A stretch of 36,036 bases of DNA from Pseudomonadota bacterium (GTDB lineage: Bacteria; Pseudomonadota; Gammaproteobacteria; DASZBR01). The notes beneath the pieces were generated by a model. The model ran no database searches. It was not told the origin of the DNA and saw only the letters and a program-made list of their open reading frames with translations. The DNA is taken from assembly GCA_021777765.1 (NCBI GenBank), contig JAJYDF010000036.1, positions 1 through 36,036 on the forward strand, written 5' to 3'. Positions within the stretch are counted from its first letter, which is position 1, and each line of letters starts with the position of its first letter. Below are positions 18,435 through 28,300 of this stretch, one piece after another. The translations under genes were made by a program, and so were the position numbers.

Positions 18435-19898
18435 ATGCAAACCGCTGGCAATGTGAGACGATCATTAGGATTATTTAAGATTGCATTATTAGGCGATGCG
18501 CGAGTTGGAAAATCCTCTTTATATCAACAGTGGTTTCATCAAACCTTCAAAGAAAAAACTTCTGCTGCGCTTACAAATTCACCTGAATTTTTTAATGAAC
18601 ACAAAGATATTAAAACCAGCAATGCAGATGCGACTCAAAGTATCAATTTACAAATTTGGGAAATGACATGTGATGATAATTTCGATGATGTTAAAAGTTT
18701 TCTAAGAGATATTAATCTTTTTATTATCGTTATCGATGCCAGTCAAAATACGGGTGATCAATTAAAACAAATCAATAAATGGTATCAATTTATTAATGAT
18801 TATTTATTATTACATAATCAGAATGAAATTATCGCCGTATTCAATAAAATAGATTTGCCAGAGTCCAATCCTTTAGAAAAAAGCGCATTGAATGTGTTTT
18901 CAGGCAAAATCAAAATGTTCATGCCGCTATCTTGTAAGACACGAATGAATTTTTCAGTTTTGGATAGATATTTAACAAGAATTGCGCAAGATTTTTTATC
19001 CATACATCTAGCTAACAAGAATGATGCAATTCGACCTTTATCACATAATGAATTATCTGACGATGTCAGTGACACAATTAATTCGCTCACCGCTAGGCAA
19101 ACTGCCGTTTTACTCAATTATCTTGATATCATATTAAAAACGGGCACCAACAAAAATGTGCAACAACCCTATAAATTATGTTTTTTTAGTCAGGGTGAAA
19201 GTTTTTCTTACGATAATGGTCAAAATAATATTTTAGGCGCTGAAAGCAGGATTAATGGCATATTTCCTAAACATATTGCGCCTCTCTTAACAGCCATTCA
19301 AAATGGAACGCAAACAGCTAAAGAATTATTAAATAGGGTTTATGTCGAGTTAATGATGAGTTCTCAGAACGAACCGATAAGCAGAAGAAGAAATACACAA
19401 CATTTTTATGCCGTTGTTATACCCTGTTATATTAAAAAAGCGATGCAGGAAAGAAACCTCGCTATAGATTCTTCAATTTCACAGTTACTCCCACAGCAAG
19501 CAATTGAAATTTTAAACAAACTTAAAACATATTTACTTAAAGGCCCAAAAGACGATCTCGCTAATCCTTATATTATTGGTACTAATGGTGGCGAAAACTA
19601 TGTTTATGCGGGTTTTTTAATCAAATTACCATTTCATGTTTTTTGGATGGTCAAAAAAATAGATTTATATTTTGATTTGCTAGATCATAATCAGGAAAAT
19701 GGTGTCATCCAGTCAAGAGGCAAACAAATTTTATACGAGTTACACCAAGATATGATTTTGGCCGAATTATCATTTAATTCGACAAGACATGCTACTACGC
19801 AAGAATTTTATGCACATCAGTCACAAGATTTTGTTGTAAATGAATTATCACGTTTTGATAACACCTTATCACAATTAATGAGATATTGTTCTAGATAG
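18435..19898 (+). CDS. Ras/Rab-like small-GTPase-domain protein with degenerate switch II
   Basis: 487 residues. The N-terminal ~180 residues are a Ras-superfamily G domain: P-loop GDARVGKS (20-27), G4 FNKIDL (Asn137, Lys138, Asp140) and G5 SCK (166-168). The G3 segment reads LQIWEMTCDD (72-81) where Rab/Ras proteins read LQIWDTAGQE. The metal-contacting Asp, the Gly and the catalytic Gln are therefore replaced by Glu, Cys and Asp, so nucleotide may bind but hydrolysis is probably weak or absent. Residues about 190-487 are unrecognised, without membrane segments. GGAGG seven bases before ATG 18435 sets the start. Eukaryote-like small GTPases occur in Legionella-group effector sets, so a host-directed role is possible but unproven. 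Prokaryotic MglA- or Roc-type GTPases are the main alternatives. Confidence 0.8.
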   Translation: MQTAGNVRRSLGLFKIALLGDARVGKSSLYQQWFHQTFKEKTSAALTNSPEFFNEHKDIKTSNADATQSINLQIWEMTCDDNFDDVKSFLRDINLFIIVIDASQNTGDQLKQINKWYQFINDYLLLHNQNEIIAVFNKIDLPESNPLEKSALNVFSGKIKMFMPLSCKTRMNFSVLDRYLTRIAQDFLSIHLANKNDAIRPLSHNELSDDVSDTINSLTARQTAVLLNYLDIILKTGTNKNVQQPYKLCFFSQGESFSYDNGQNNILGAESRINGIFPKHIAPLLTAIQNGTQTAKELLNRVYVELMMSSQNEPISRRRNTQHFYAVVIPCYIKKAMQERNLAIDSSISQLLPQQAIEILNKLKTYLLKGPKDDLANPYIIGTNGGENYVYAGFLIKLPFHVFWMVKKIDLYFDLLDHNQENGVIQSRGKQILYELHQDMILAELSFNSTRHATTQEFYAHQSQDFVVNELSRFDNTLSQLMRYCSR

Positions 19899-19928
19899 TC
19901 ATCTTAAATCATTTGTAGCTATTAATAG

Positions 19929-20126
19929 GTAGCCCAGGTAAAGCCAATTGAAATATATAATTTATTTGCACAAATTTTTTATTATTTACAATTATTATTA
20001 AATACTAAGGGCGTAACCCGGGATTACAATTGATTTCCCGGATTTCAGCAGTACAGGAAATAAATGTTCTGTATATGTCATTTTTCAATATTTAAATAAT
20101 TATGTCATTTGCTTCCATCCAGGTTA
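19929..20126. repeat. Palindromic MITE-like repeat, copy A (diverged)
   Basis: It starts GTAGCCCAGGTAAAGCC (19929-19945), has a central GGCGTAACCCGGGA (20010-20023) with the partial partner TTTCCCGGATTTC (20034-20046), and ends GCTTCCATCCAGGTTAC (20111-20127). Order and spacing match copy B at 22609-22799 in the same orientation, but the arms have decayed. It lies between the convergent ends of the GTPase-like gene and the GNAT gene. Confidence 0.7.
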
Positions 20127-20138
20127 CATACTGACCAA

Positions 20139-20606
20139 TTATTCCTTATTCAAAGAGTATTTCAAAATCGGTGGAAAACGATTTGGCATCATAGGTGATT
20201 TTCGTTCACCGATTTTTTGACATCCCATTTTGATATAAAAATTTTCAGCATTGGGATCGCTCCAGATAATAAATTCGGTAATACCCACTTGTTGAGCATC
20301 TGCGCAACAAAATTGCCACATTTTTCGGCCAAGTCCTTTGCCTATATAATCTGGATGTAGAAAAAAATTATCTAATTCAAATGAATGATCTGTATGGCGA
20401 AAGAAATTATAAAATCCAATTAATTGATCATCTAAATAAACGAGTTTGATATTATTATTATTTAAATAATCGGCTTTAATACCGATGATTTTCATAAAGC
20501 GATCGAGAAATGTTTTGTCATATCCCCAATAGGCTTTTGATAAGCGCATTAGATGAGTTATTTCATCGAGTTGAGACAAATGCGCATTTTGAATTATTAA
20601 ACTCAT
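20139..20606 (-). CDS. GNAT-family N-acetyltransferase
   Basis: 155 residues with the GNAT core: substrate-side helix LDEITHLMRLSKAYWG, strand LVYLDDQLIGFYNFF, and motif A FFLHPDYIGKGLGRKMWQF, whose GKGLGRKM matches the acetyl-CoA pyrophosphate-binding Q/RxxGxG/A pattern with Gly in place of Gln/Arg. It ends with the usual IIWSDPNAENFYIKMGCQKI strand-helix-strand. The acceptor substrate is unknown. GGGAGG just before the ATG (complement of 20613-20618) is a strong ribosome site. It is divergent from the ABC exporter, so the two share one control region. Confidence 0.87.
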   Translation of the reverse strand: MSLIIQNAHLSQLDEITHLMRLSKAYWGYDKTFLDRFMKIIGIKADYLNNNNIKLVYLDDQLIGFYNFFRHTDHSFELDNFFLHPDYIGKGLGRKMWQFCCADAQQVGITEFIIWSDPNAENFYIKMGCQKIGERKSPMMPNRFPPILKYSLNKE

Positions 20607-20627
20607 AAAGACCTCCCTTAGAAACGA

Positions 20628-20656
20628 TTGAATTTTACATAAATCTTTTATATAAT
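20628..20656 (+). promoter_or_regulatory. Sigma70-type promoter for the ABC-exporter leader
   Basis: TTGAAT (20628-20633), a 17-bp spacer, then TATAAT (20651-20656). The predicted start near 20663 gives a leader of about 128 nt before the ABC gene, carrying two short ORFs and a terminator. Confidence 0.7.
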
Positions 20657-20693
20657 GCTCGCTCTTTTAATTATGTCCCTCACAGGAGAGATC

Positions 20694-20711
20694 ATGAAAA
20701 TTCTTGGTTGA
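20694..20711 (+). CDS. Five-codon leader ORF (MKILG)
   Basis: AGGAG at 20684-20688 lies five bases before ATG 20694, an unusually good ribosome site for a five-residue peptide. Its TGA overlaps the next ATG as TGATG (20709-20713). It probably loads ribosomes for the next leader ORF and belongs to a control device rather than encoding a functional product. Confidence 0.45.
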   Translation: MKILG

Positions 20712-20794
20712 TGAATCGTACCAATAGGGCTTGGCTTTTTCACAAGCTATTGGTTTTTTTTAACTACGATATGTATCGCCTGGAGTTTTTATGA
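20711..20794 (+). CDS. 27-residue leader ORF spanning the attenuator hairpin
   Basis: It reads MNRTNRAWLFHKLLVFF and continues to TGA at 20792-20794, which overlaps the ABC start codon (ATGA at 20791-20794). It starts by TGATG overlap with the five-codon ORF and has no ribosome site of its own. The intrinsic terminator (20721-20761) lies wholly inside it, so a translating ribosome would melt the hairpin. This suggests ribosome-controlled read-through into the ABC gene; that is inference. Confidence 0.45.
   Translation: MNRTNRAWLFHKLLVFFNYDMYRLEFL
20721..20761 (+). terminator. Attenuator-like intrinsic terminator upstream of the ABC gene
   Basis: CCAATAG (20721-20727) and CTTG (20730-20733) pair with CAAG (20743-20746) and CTATTGG (20747-20753) around a short loop, with a GG bulge; eight T follow (20754-20761). 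It sits between the promoter and the ABC start, 30 bp before the ATG. It would stop transcription at about 99 nt unless opened. Confidence 0.75.
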
Positions 20795-22572
20795 AATTAC
20801 CTCAATCCACAGCTGGATTTATATTCCACTTTATCAAGCAACAATGGTTTAAGTTTACGGTTCTCACCTTATGTTCCGTTATTTGGGCCGTTAATGAAAC
20901 GTTTTATCCTTATTTTCTTAAGCGAATAGTGAATGCTCTACAACCTTACCAAAATAATCGTACTGAAGTTTATTCAGCGATTACAGGGGTTTTAACTTTA
21001 CTGGTGTTATTTTGGTTAGCATCCACCTTGGTGGGTCGTGTGCAAAATATTTTGCAAATTTATACTTTTCCCCGATTTCGCGCAGCGATACGCGAATCGG
21101 TATTTGGTTATGTGCAATCGCATTCGCACGAATATTTTGCAAGTAATTTTGCTGGAAATATCGCCAATAAAATTGGTGATTTACCGACCAGTTGTCAAAC
21201 CATGTTAGAAATTATTTGTTTTCAATTTGTAACAGCTGCGGTGGGTGCGATAATTGTGGTTGGTATGATGTGGAATACCAAGCCTGTTTTTGCAGTGATT
21301 TTAATCGTATGGTTAATGATCCATTCTGCTATAACACTGATATTTTTGCGTTTTGGTAACCGATTATGGGAGGTTCACTCCGAATCAGTGTCGGTTTTAA
21401 CAGGAAAAATTGTGGATGTTTTCACCAATATTTTAAACATGCGCTTATTTGCCCGTGGTGATTATGAAATAAATTATTTGAAAAAATTTCAACAAGATGA
21501 AATGCAAAAATCCAAAAAAGCGATGTGGCATATTGCTTATTTAGAAATAGGTATTGCAGTAAATGGATTATTTCTTAGCTTGGGGATGGTTTTCCTATTA
21601 ATTCATGGTTGGATAAATCATTGGGTTACTTTAGGTGATTTTACGCAAGTTGCTATGCAAACATTTTGGTTAATAGGTTGGATTTGGTATATCAGTTTTC
21701 AATTAAGCCTATTTATGCGTGAAAAAGGGACTGTGGATAATGCGCTAGCATTAATTAGCAGAGGGCATGATTTAATTGATGTGGAAGGTGCTGCGCCTAT
21801 AAATATTAATACCGGCGAAATTCAATTTGATAAGGTAACGTTTGCCTATCAAGTTAATAGACCTGTATTTGATAAGCTTGATTTGAAAATTCCTGCTGGT
21901 CAGAAACTAGGGTTAGTAGGATTTTCCGGATCAGGAAAATCCACATTTGTGAATTTAATTTTACGCTTTTATGATTTGCAATCAGGACAAATTATTATTG
22001 ATGGACAAAATATTGCATCAGTAACGCAAGAATCATTACGTTCACAAATCGCCATGATCCCGCAAGATCCATCATTATTTCATCGTACTTTAATGGAAAA
22101 TATTCGTTACGGTCGTTTGAATGCAACTGATGAAGAAGTTATTCAAGCAGCGAAATTAGCACACTGTCACGAATTTATTGAGAAATTAGATGCGGGTTAT
22201 GAATCTTTAGTGGGTGAGAGAGGAATTAAATTATCCGGAGGACAACGTCAGCGCATCGCAATTGCACGTGCAATGTTAAAAAATGCACCGATATTAATTT
22301 TGGATGAAGCGACATCATCGTTAGATTCTGTAACAGAGAAATTAATTCAAGAAAGTTTGCATTTGTTAATGACGGGTAGAACCACCATTGTTATTGCGCA
22401 TCGTTTATCGACATTGATTGATATGGATAGAATATTAGTGTTTGATAAAGGAAAAATTATTGAAGAAGGGACCAAAGATGAATTATTAAAAGCAAAAGGA
22501 CATTTTGCGCATTTGTGGAATATGCAGACGGATGGGTATTTGCCGGATGATGGAGACGGTGAAACTGATTAA
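20791..22572 (+). CDS. ABC exporter, fused membrane and ATPase domains
   Basis: 593 residues: an N-terminal six-helix transmembrane domain (about 15-320) and a C-terminal ATPase domain. Walker A is GFSGSGKST (377-385), the signature is LSGGQRQR (481-488), Walker B is ILILDEAT (501-508) and the switch His is His537 in IVIAHRLS, all intact. The layout is that of MsbA/ABCB-type half-transporters working as dimers. No partner half-transporter is adjacent, so a homodimer is likely. Substrate could be lipid, peptide or drug. TGGAG ahead of ATG 20791 and ATGA overlap with the leader ORF support the start. Expression is probably controlled by the upstream attenuator. Confidence 0.93.
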   Translation: MKLPQSTAGFIFHFIKQQWFKFTVLTLCSVIWAVNETFYPYFLKRIVNALQPYQNNRTEVYSAITGVLTLLVLFWLASTLVGRVQNILQIYTFPRFRAAIRESVFGYVQSHSHEYFASNFAGNIANKIGDLPTSCQTMLEIICFQFVTAAVGAIIVVGMMWNTKPVFAVILIVWLMIHSAITLIFLRFGNRLWEVHSESVSVLTGKIVDVFTNILNMRLFARGDYEINYLKKFQQDEMQKSKKAMWHIAYLEIGIAVNGLFLSLGMVFLLIHGWINHWVTLGDFTQVAMQTFWLIGWIWYISFQLSLFMREKGTVDNALALISRGHDLIDVEGAAPININTGEIQFDKVTFAYQVNRPVFDKLDLKIPAGQKLGLVGFSGSGKSTFVNLILRFYDLQSGQIIIDGQNIASVTQESLRSQIAMIPQDPSLFHRTLMENIRYGRLNATDEEVIQAAKLAHCHEFIEKLDAGYESLVGERGIKLSGGQRQRIAIARAMLKNAPILILDEATSSLDSVTEKLIQESLHLLMTGRTTIVIAHRLSTLIDMDRILVFDKGKIIEEGTKDELLKAKGHFAHLWNMQTDGYLPDDGDGETD

Positions 22573-22608
22573 AAATTATAATTTTTTTGAAGTCCTGAAA
22601 AAGTAATT

Positions 22609-22799
22609 GTAGCCTGGGTGAAGCAATTGAAAAATATATTTATATATCATAATAAGGATTAATTAATGATGTTAGTTTAAAACTACGGCGTAACCCGGGG
22701 AGTTTATATTTCCCGGGTTACGCCGGTGGTCAAAATATTTTTATCGTAAACATTGGGCATTATGCCATTCAACATTTTCATATGCTCCACCCAGGCTAC
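22609..22799. repeat. Palindromic MITE-like repeat, copy B
   Basis: 191 bp. The terminal arms GTAGCCTGGGTGAAGC (22609-22624) and GCTCCACCCAGGCTAC (22784-22799) match as inverted repeats at 15 of 16 positions. The centre has a perfect 14-bp stem, CGGCGTAACCCGGG (22686-22699) with CCCGGGTTACGCCG (22712-22725). No coding capacity is seen. It lies between the convergent ABC and VgrG genes and is a better-preserved relative of copy A, in direct orientation. No clear target-site duplication was found. Confidence 0.82.
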
Positions 22800-22805
22800 G
22801 AGTTC

Positions 22806-24992
22806 TTATAATTGTGAGGATTTGTTAGGGAATAATTGATAAATTCCATCTATATTATTTAGCTTTTCACCAATCTCGTCTTGATAATGCAAAATTAAAT
22901 TGGTCGACATTTCACCGATGTTATTTTTGCCATAATTTACATTGCCATTAATATTTATTTGCTCAGCTGAAAATTGAATAGCAGTAGATGAATTCAAGGT
23001 GATGGATTGTTGGCTTATTTGAATACTTATTCCACCTTGTGCAATATAAATTTGATCAAAAGATCCAGTGCATTGCAATAGAATATCTTGAGCAGCATTC
23101 AATGTTAAATCACCATTATTTGTTTGTATTATCAAATCGCCATTTGGTATAGCGATATTAATATCGTCATTAGCATTGATATTTAAATCATTATCACTCT
23201 GTAAAATGATATTTTCTTTTATTGTTTCCAGTGTAATGTTATTAGTGGCATAAAATTGTAAATTGGTTGCAGCATTAATATTGATATCACCATTTTGAGT
23301 GATTATTTGTGCCTGATTTTGCACTGTTACCATATGATTATTGTCAACAATCTGTTCAAGATTATTTTGTGTACGACTGGTAATGGTTGTTCCTGCTTGA
23401 AAATTGATATCACCTTGTAATGAACACATTTTAATTTGTTGCAGGCCATAAGTAGCATCCAGTAATAAATAATTTTGTTGGTATGATGTGCTTAATAAAA
23501 TATGTTCATGCCCCAATTGATCATCAAATAATAATTGATTGCCACCCCAACTGCTCAAAATGTTTTGCGTAAAATTGTTGGCAGTTACCGGCGATAAACC
23601 ATTCATATTGGGCAATACACCGATAATTATCGGGCGATCAGGATCACCATTTAAATGTGTCAATAAAACCTCTGTGCCAACATGTAATGGAAAATGAGCG
23701 CCATATTGATTGCCAACAAGTGCTTGTGCAAATCGTACACGATGACTTGTTTGCTCGTTAGGAGCAATACTGTTATCAAATTTGGGTCTGATTAAATATC
23801 TACCATATTGATCAATATCAGCGTAATTTCCTGGTGTACCATTAATATTAGCCAAGCAATTTTCTTGATAAATAGGTTCTGGCATTTTAGGTCGATAAGG
23901 TACATTCACCGGAATTAATTCAATGATATTAAAATAGGATTGTTGAAGAGTGGTATGATTATTGATAATAGTAGGAAATTGAGCACTTTGGTCACCTTGT
24001 TGTGTAATAGAAATCACGACAAAATGGCCATTCATACTAGTAATGGGATGATTATTAATTTCAATTAAAAAGCCGAGTTGCAAAATATTACAATTTGTTT
24101 TTGCAGTCCAAATTGTTCTACGGCACACTAAAGCTTCTTGCCTAATCTGTAGTAAAAATTCACCTTCAGCTAATGTTTTATAATGATCTTGAAAACGATA
24201 ATGAGTCACGCGTGGCAATTGCTGAGTTATCGACGGCTCACCTTCAAGGAATAAAGAAATTTCAGGAGAACGGTAATTATAATCATTTAATATGATATTG
24301 TCAGTGATCATATTTTGTTGCCATTCAATATGAAATACACGATTGATATTGCTGGCCTCACCATTTTCTGGCACATAAGATAATACCAGCTTGTCAGTTT
24401 TTCCTGTGAGATTATTGATATTATCATAAAACACTAAAACAGCGCTGTGTTCTAGTTGGATAAAGGAAAAGAATACGCCATAAAATGCACATTTCCTGTG
24501 TAAAAATTCAAAATCACTTTCTTGATATTGCACTACATATTCACGCATTGGATAAACATTATCTAGCAATAATTGGTATTCATAATATTGCCATCCATTA
24601 TTACTTAAAATTTGCTCTATTAATGCAGGCAATGTGACATTATGGTAAACCCTACGGCGAATATTTAATGTTAATAAATAGAGAGGGGAGTGAATGATTA
24701 TTTCATCGGCGATATTCTGTTTTTGATGATCAGTGCAATGTGTAATTATGCCATGGTGATATATTTTTCCAAGATGATCATACATAATTAATACGGCTTT
24801 TTTATTAATCAGTTCTTGTAATAAAGATTGACTTTTATTGTAACAAGTGATGCGAAATGAATAATTTTGAGTAATCATTTCATCATTATCGAGTGAATAC
24901 TTTTCTGTACTAAATCCAATGATTTGAATATCAACGGCGGAATTATCCGCAATTTGTAGCATAAAGTGAGATTGATTGTTTTTGTTGTTCAT
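22806..24992 (-). CDS. vgrG: VgrG-like type VI secretion spike protein
   Basis: 728 residues. The N-terminal ~370 form the gp27-like base; YVVQYQESDFEFLHRK (152-167) is the hallmark YRESDFdFlsRL segment. About 384-455 form the gp5 OB-fold: DIDQYGRYLIRPKFD, FPLHVGTEVLLTHLNGDPDR and PIIIGVLPN. About 470-705 are Asn/Ile-rich repeating strands (such as DININAATNLQF) typical of the gp5 triple beta-helix needle. No toxin domain is attached; the last ~25 residues are a short tail. VgrG trimers tip the type VI tube and carry effectors into target cells. No other type VI genes are in the window, so it is an orphan here. Its divergent neighbour may be a cargo. No strong ribosome site precedes ATG 24992. 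Confidence 0.92.
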   Translation of the reverse strand: MNNKNNQSHFMLQIADNSAVDIQIIGFSTEKYSLDNDEMITQNYSFRITCYNKSQSLLQELINKKAVLIMYDHLGKIYHHGIITHCTDHQKQNIADEIIIHSPLYLLTLNIRRRVYHNVTLPALIEQILSNNGWQYYEYQLLLDNVYPMREYVVQYQESDFEFLHRKCAFYGVFFSFIQLEHSAVLVFYDNINNLTGKTDKLVLSYVPENGEASNINRVFHIEWQQNMITDNIILNDYNYRSPEISLFLEGEPSITQQLPRVTHYRFQDHYKTLAEGEFLLQIRQEALVCRRTIWTAKTNCNILQLGFLIEINNHPITSMNGHFVVISITQQGDQSAQFPTIINNHTTLQQSYFNIIELIPVNVPYRPKMPEPIYQENCLANINGTPGNYADIDQYGRYLIRPKFDNSIAPNEQTSHRVRFAQALVGNQYGAHFPLHVGTEVLLTHLNGDPDRPIIIGVLPNMNGLSPVTANNFTQNILSSWGGNQLLFDDQLGHEHILLSTSYQQNYLLLDATYGLQQIKMCSLQGDINFQAGTTITSRTQNNLEQIVDNNHMVTVQNQAQIITQNGDININAATNLQFYATNNITLETIKENIILQSDNDLNINANDDINIAIPNGDLIIQTNNGDLTLNAAQDILLQCTGSFDQIYIAQGGISIQISQQSITLNSSTAIQFSAEQININGNVNYGKNNIGEMSTNLILHYQDEIGEKLNNIDGIYQLFPNKSSQL

Positions 24993-25376
24993 ATTATTGT
25001 TTTCTTATTATTTTTATAGGTTGCTTAGTATATAACAATACGTTTTACTATTAATAGTTATATATTGTTAATTGAAATAGAATTTTTAAACAATTGCAGA
25101 TGCTGAATTAAAAAGTGTTCTGCACACGATTATCCCTATGAAATTCACCCCACGGCAACTAGCAATTCAATATCACCTCATAAGTTAATGTAGCCTAAAC
25201 GTGGCATATGATTGGTTCTAAATTTTGCTACATGCTAATAATCACTTCACCTGTTGTGAAAAAATTAATCTTGTTTTAACACAGTTATGATATAATGTGA
25301 TTTTTTAATAAAAACTCTAACTCAATAACAGCAATATTTTGCTAGGAATTTACTTTATATTTAAAAGAGATTACCA
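24993..25376. other. Divergent control region between vgrG and the Sel1 gene
   Basis: 384 bp of AT-rich DNA with no gene seen. It should hold the vgrG promoter and the Sel1-gene promoter; only the latter's -10 was recognised (25288-25296). Confidence 0.45.
25288..25296 (+). promoter_or_regulatory. Extended -10 promoter for the Sel1 gene
   Basis: TGATATAAT holds TATAAT (25291-25296) with the TGN extension, which lessens the need for a -35; only a poor TTGTTT lies 14 bp upstream. The predicted start near 25303 leaves a 74-nt leader with AAGAGA before the ATG. Confidence 0.45.
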
Positions 25377-28300
25377 ATGCAACTAATGAATGAAATAAGA
25401 ACACAATTAGATAAAGCCATAGCGGGTGATGATAAATCATATACAAGATTTAGACTTGAATTAGTAAGGTCTGATAACTTGGGAAGATGGCAATTCATCG
25501 ATACTTTGCAATATCTATGTGAACAATCCAAGGTTTCTCAATCAAACAAATTAATGACGTGTGCTCCAGAATTATTAGTGGATCTATGTGAATTTTTATC
25601 TTCCTGCGAAGGTATTTCTGAAGAACAATTCCCCATTGATTATTTTAAAGAATTAATGATTCAAGCGAGTGACAATGGTCATATTGGTGCACAAACGGGG
25701 TTATTAATTCTGAATAATAATAAAAATGAAAAATCTTGTATGTCTCCAGAAGAAAGCACACAGTATAACGCGAAATATAATATAATGAATGATAAAACAA
25801 GCCATGATCATTTTTATATGGGCATAGTTTATTATTATAAAACCATGCCAGAAAGATTCAGCGATGATCAATGTGATGAAAATGCCGTCAGTGAATTTAC
25901 CCATGCAGCACAAAAGGGGCATGCTTTTGCAATGGCCTATCTCGGCATTATGTATACAGATAAGCGTGCTGAACGAGAATTAAAATCTACTGAAATAAGA
26001 ATTCAGAAATCGATACAATGGTTTAAAAAAGCTGCAGCATTGGGTATTGCTGAAGCATTATTACAATTAGGCTTTTTATATATTGGACAACGTCGCCTTA
26101 ATATTGAGAATTTTATCACGCCATCTCCAGACAGTACTATGGATCCCATATTATATGATTATTATAAAACGCATAAAGCGGCGACAATGGTGAAAGATAG
26201 TTATCCGGAAGTATATTCGGTATGTAAAAAGGCTGCTCAATTAGGCCTGAGAACGGCGATGAATCACTTAGGATGGCTACATGAAGATAAGTTATCTATC
26301 TTGTATCCAAGCGATGTAGAGAGGTTGCAAATTGCAATTGAATGGTACGAAAAAGCAGTCGTTTTGGGTGATAAAGAAAGCGTTGAGCGTTTAGAATTAG
26401 TATATACAGATGCGGCTAAATTAAGCGAACCATCTGCTGCTAAGAAATTAGCTGATATCTATTTTAATGGACGCTCAATTGATCGTTTACCAGAAAAATT
26501 ACAAATGGAAAAAGCTAAATATAATTATCAACTTGCTTTACAAAATTATATCAAACAAAAGAATAAAGATAAAATTCATGAAGTTGAATTGTGTTTGGCT
26601 AAAACAGAAGAAAAACTAAAACGAATTGAATTTCAAAATACGCATTTAAAAAAAATCACTGCATTGTTTTTTAAAAATAACTGGCAATATGATAAAACTT
26701 CTAAAGAATGGAAAATGGTCTGTGAACTTCTGCCAGCTCATGATATTTCGGTAAATGTATGTGTAGCACTAAACAAAATATCTGAGTATTCACATGTGCA
26801 TACCATCACAGTGGATAATCAAGAAAAAATTAAGTTAGAGCTTGTTAACAAATTAATCGGTTTTCTCACTGTAAAATGTAAATTGAAAAACGTCCATGTC
26901 GATGCGCAAGGTTTTTTCTGCATCAAAATTGATCATGCTATAGATGATAAATCCTATAAATATATTAACCAATTAGCGATTTGGTATTATCAACAATCTA
27001 AAGAATATTATGCTGAGAAAAATGCTAATGATGCAAAACAATTGCATGAACAATTCAACAAGATTAAATATGAAGTCAGTGATTTATTAAAAATAATTGC
27101 AAGTTACATCAACGAATGTGATCCACTAATACATTCTGATGTATTAACAATTATTGAGCGAGCGAAACACCGCTCACAAAACGTTGCTGGCGTGTTTAAG
27201 CAATTAGCATCAAAAGTGGTAAACTTGAGCCAGAGTATAATTCCATCGCTTGAAAAATATAAACGTCGTAGTGGGGAGTTGGAAAACAATATTAATGAAT
27301 ATATCAAAGAATATGATAAATTAATAATATTATCTGATGAACAATATCAGACTATCTCTGTGAGAATTAATGAAATCATAAGTGGGCTTCACTTATGCAA
27401 AGAAGAACTTGTCAATCTATTATCAAAATTAGAAAGAGAGGATTGCAAAGATAAAAAAGTAAAATTGATGGAAGCAATCACAGAATTTGAGAGAAAATTT
27501 GATAATGATGAAATTGAACATGATGTTGCCAGAACGCCAAATCAGCAAGCTAACAATACTCAACAGAGATCGGCCTTAGAAACAGAAACATATGTAACAC
27601 CAACAGTAAAAGTTGAAGGTCAGTCTAATTTGATTACTTCTTCAGAATTAACTACAGAGGTAACACCCTTACATCCTCCTGCGCCTAGAGCGGCTGCATT
27701 AGAAATTGTGGTACATAATCCAAATTTTACACCGGTATTTCAAACATCGACTATTACGTCACCTGGTGCAGCTCCGCGATATCATGACAATAGAAATGCA
27801 TTTTTTAATAATACTACACACCGTATACCAGTGCAGGAACCCAGTGAATTAACCAATTGTCAATTATTAGAAAAAATGAAAGAATTTTGTGGTTTATATA
27901 GAATTCAATGTCAGCGATATTTACAGGCAGAAAAAAATAACGATAATACTGAAATGTTAAAAGCAAGATATAATATATCATTAAATTTACTGTATATCTG
28001 CCATGGCATATGGCTAATTATATTGAGTCTGGATCAAAAAAGTGTTGAACCATTTAGATTGGTTTATGATCAATTACGCACCTCAGTGAGAGATACACGA
28101 AGTATATTGGCCAAGCTACCGCAAGATTATATAACAATTGATTTATTAAAGTCAGGTGAAGTGATTGCGCGTGATGAAACTTTTGAATTGATAGATAAAA
28201 TTATTAATATCAATGAGTCGATTACAAGTAGCTCAACAACTCTCACGGTTGATTCATTAAAATCCAACTTGATAAGTCTCACGCAAATTTTCCGATTTAC

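Noticed and set aside
19880..19898. C-terminal Cys of the GTPase-like protein (RYCSR) as a prenylation site
   Set aside because: It fits neither CAAX nor the CC/CXC endings of Rab proteins.
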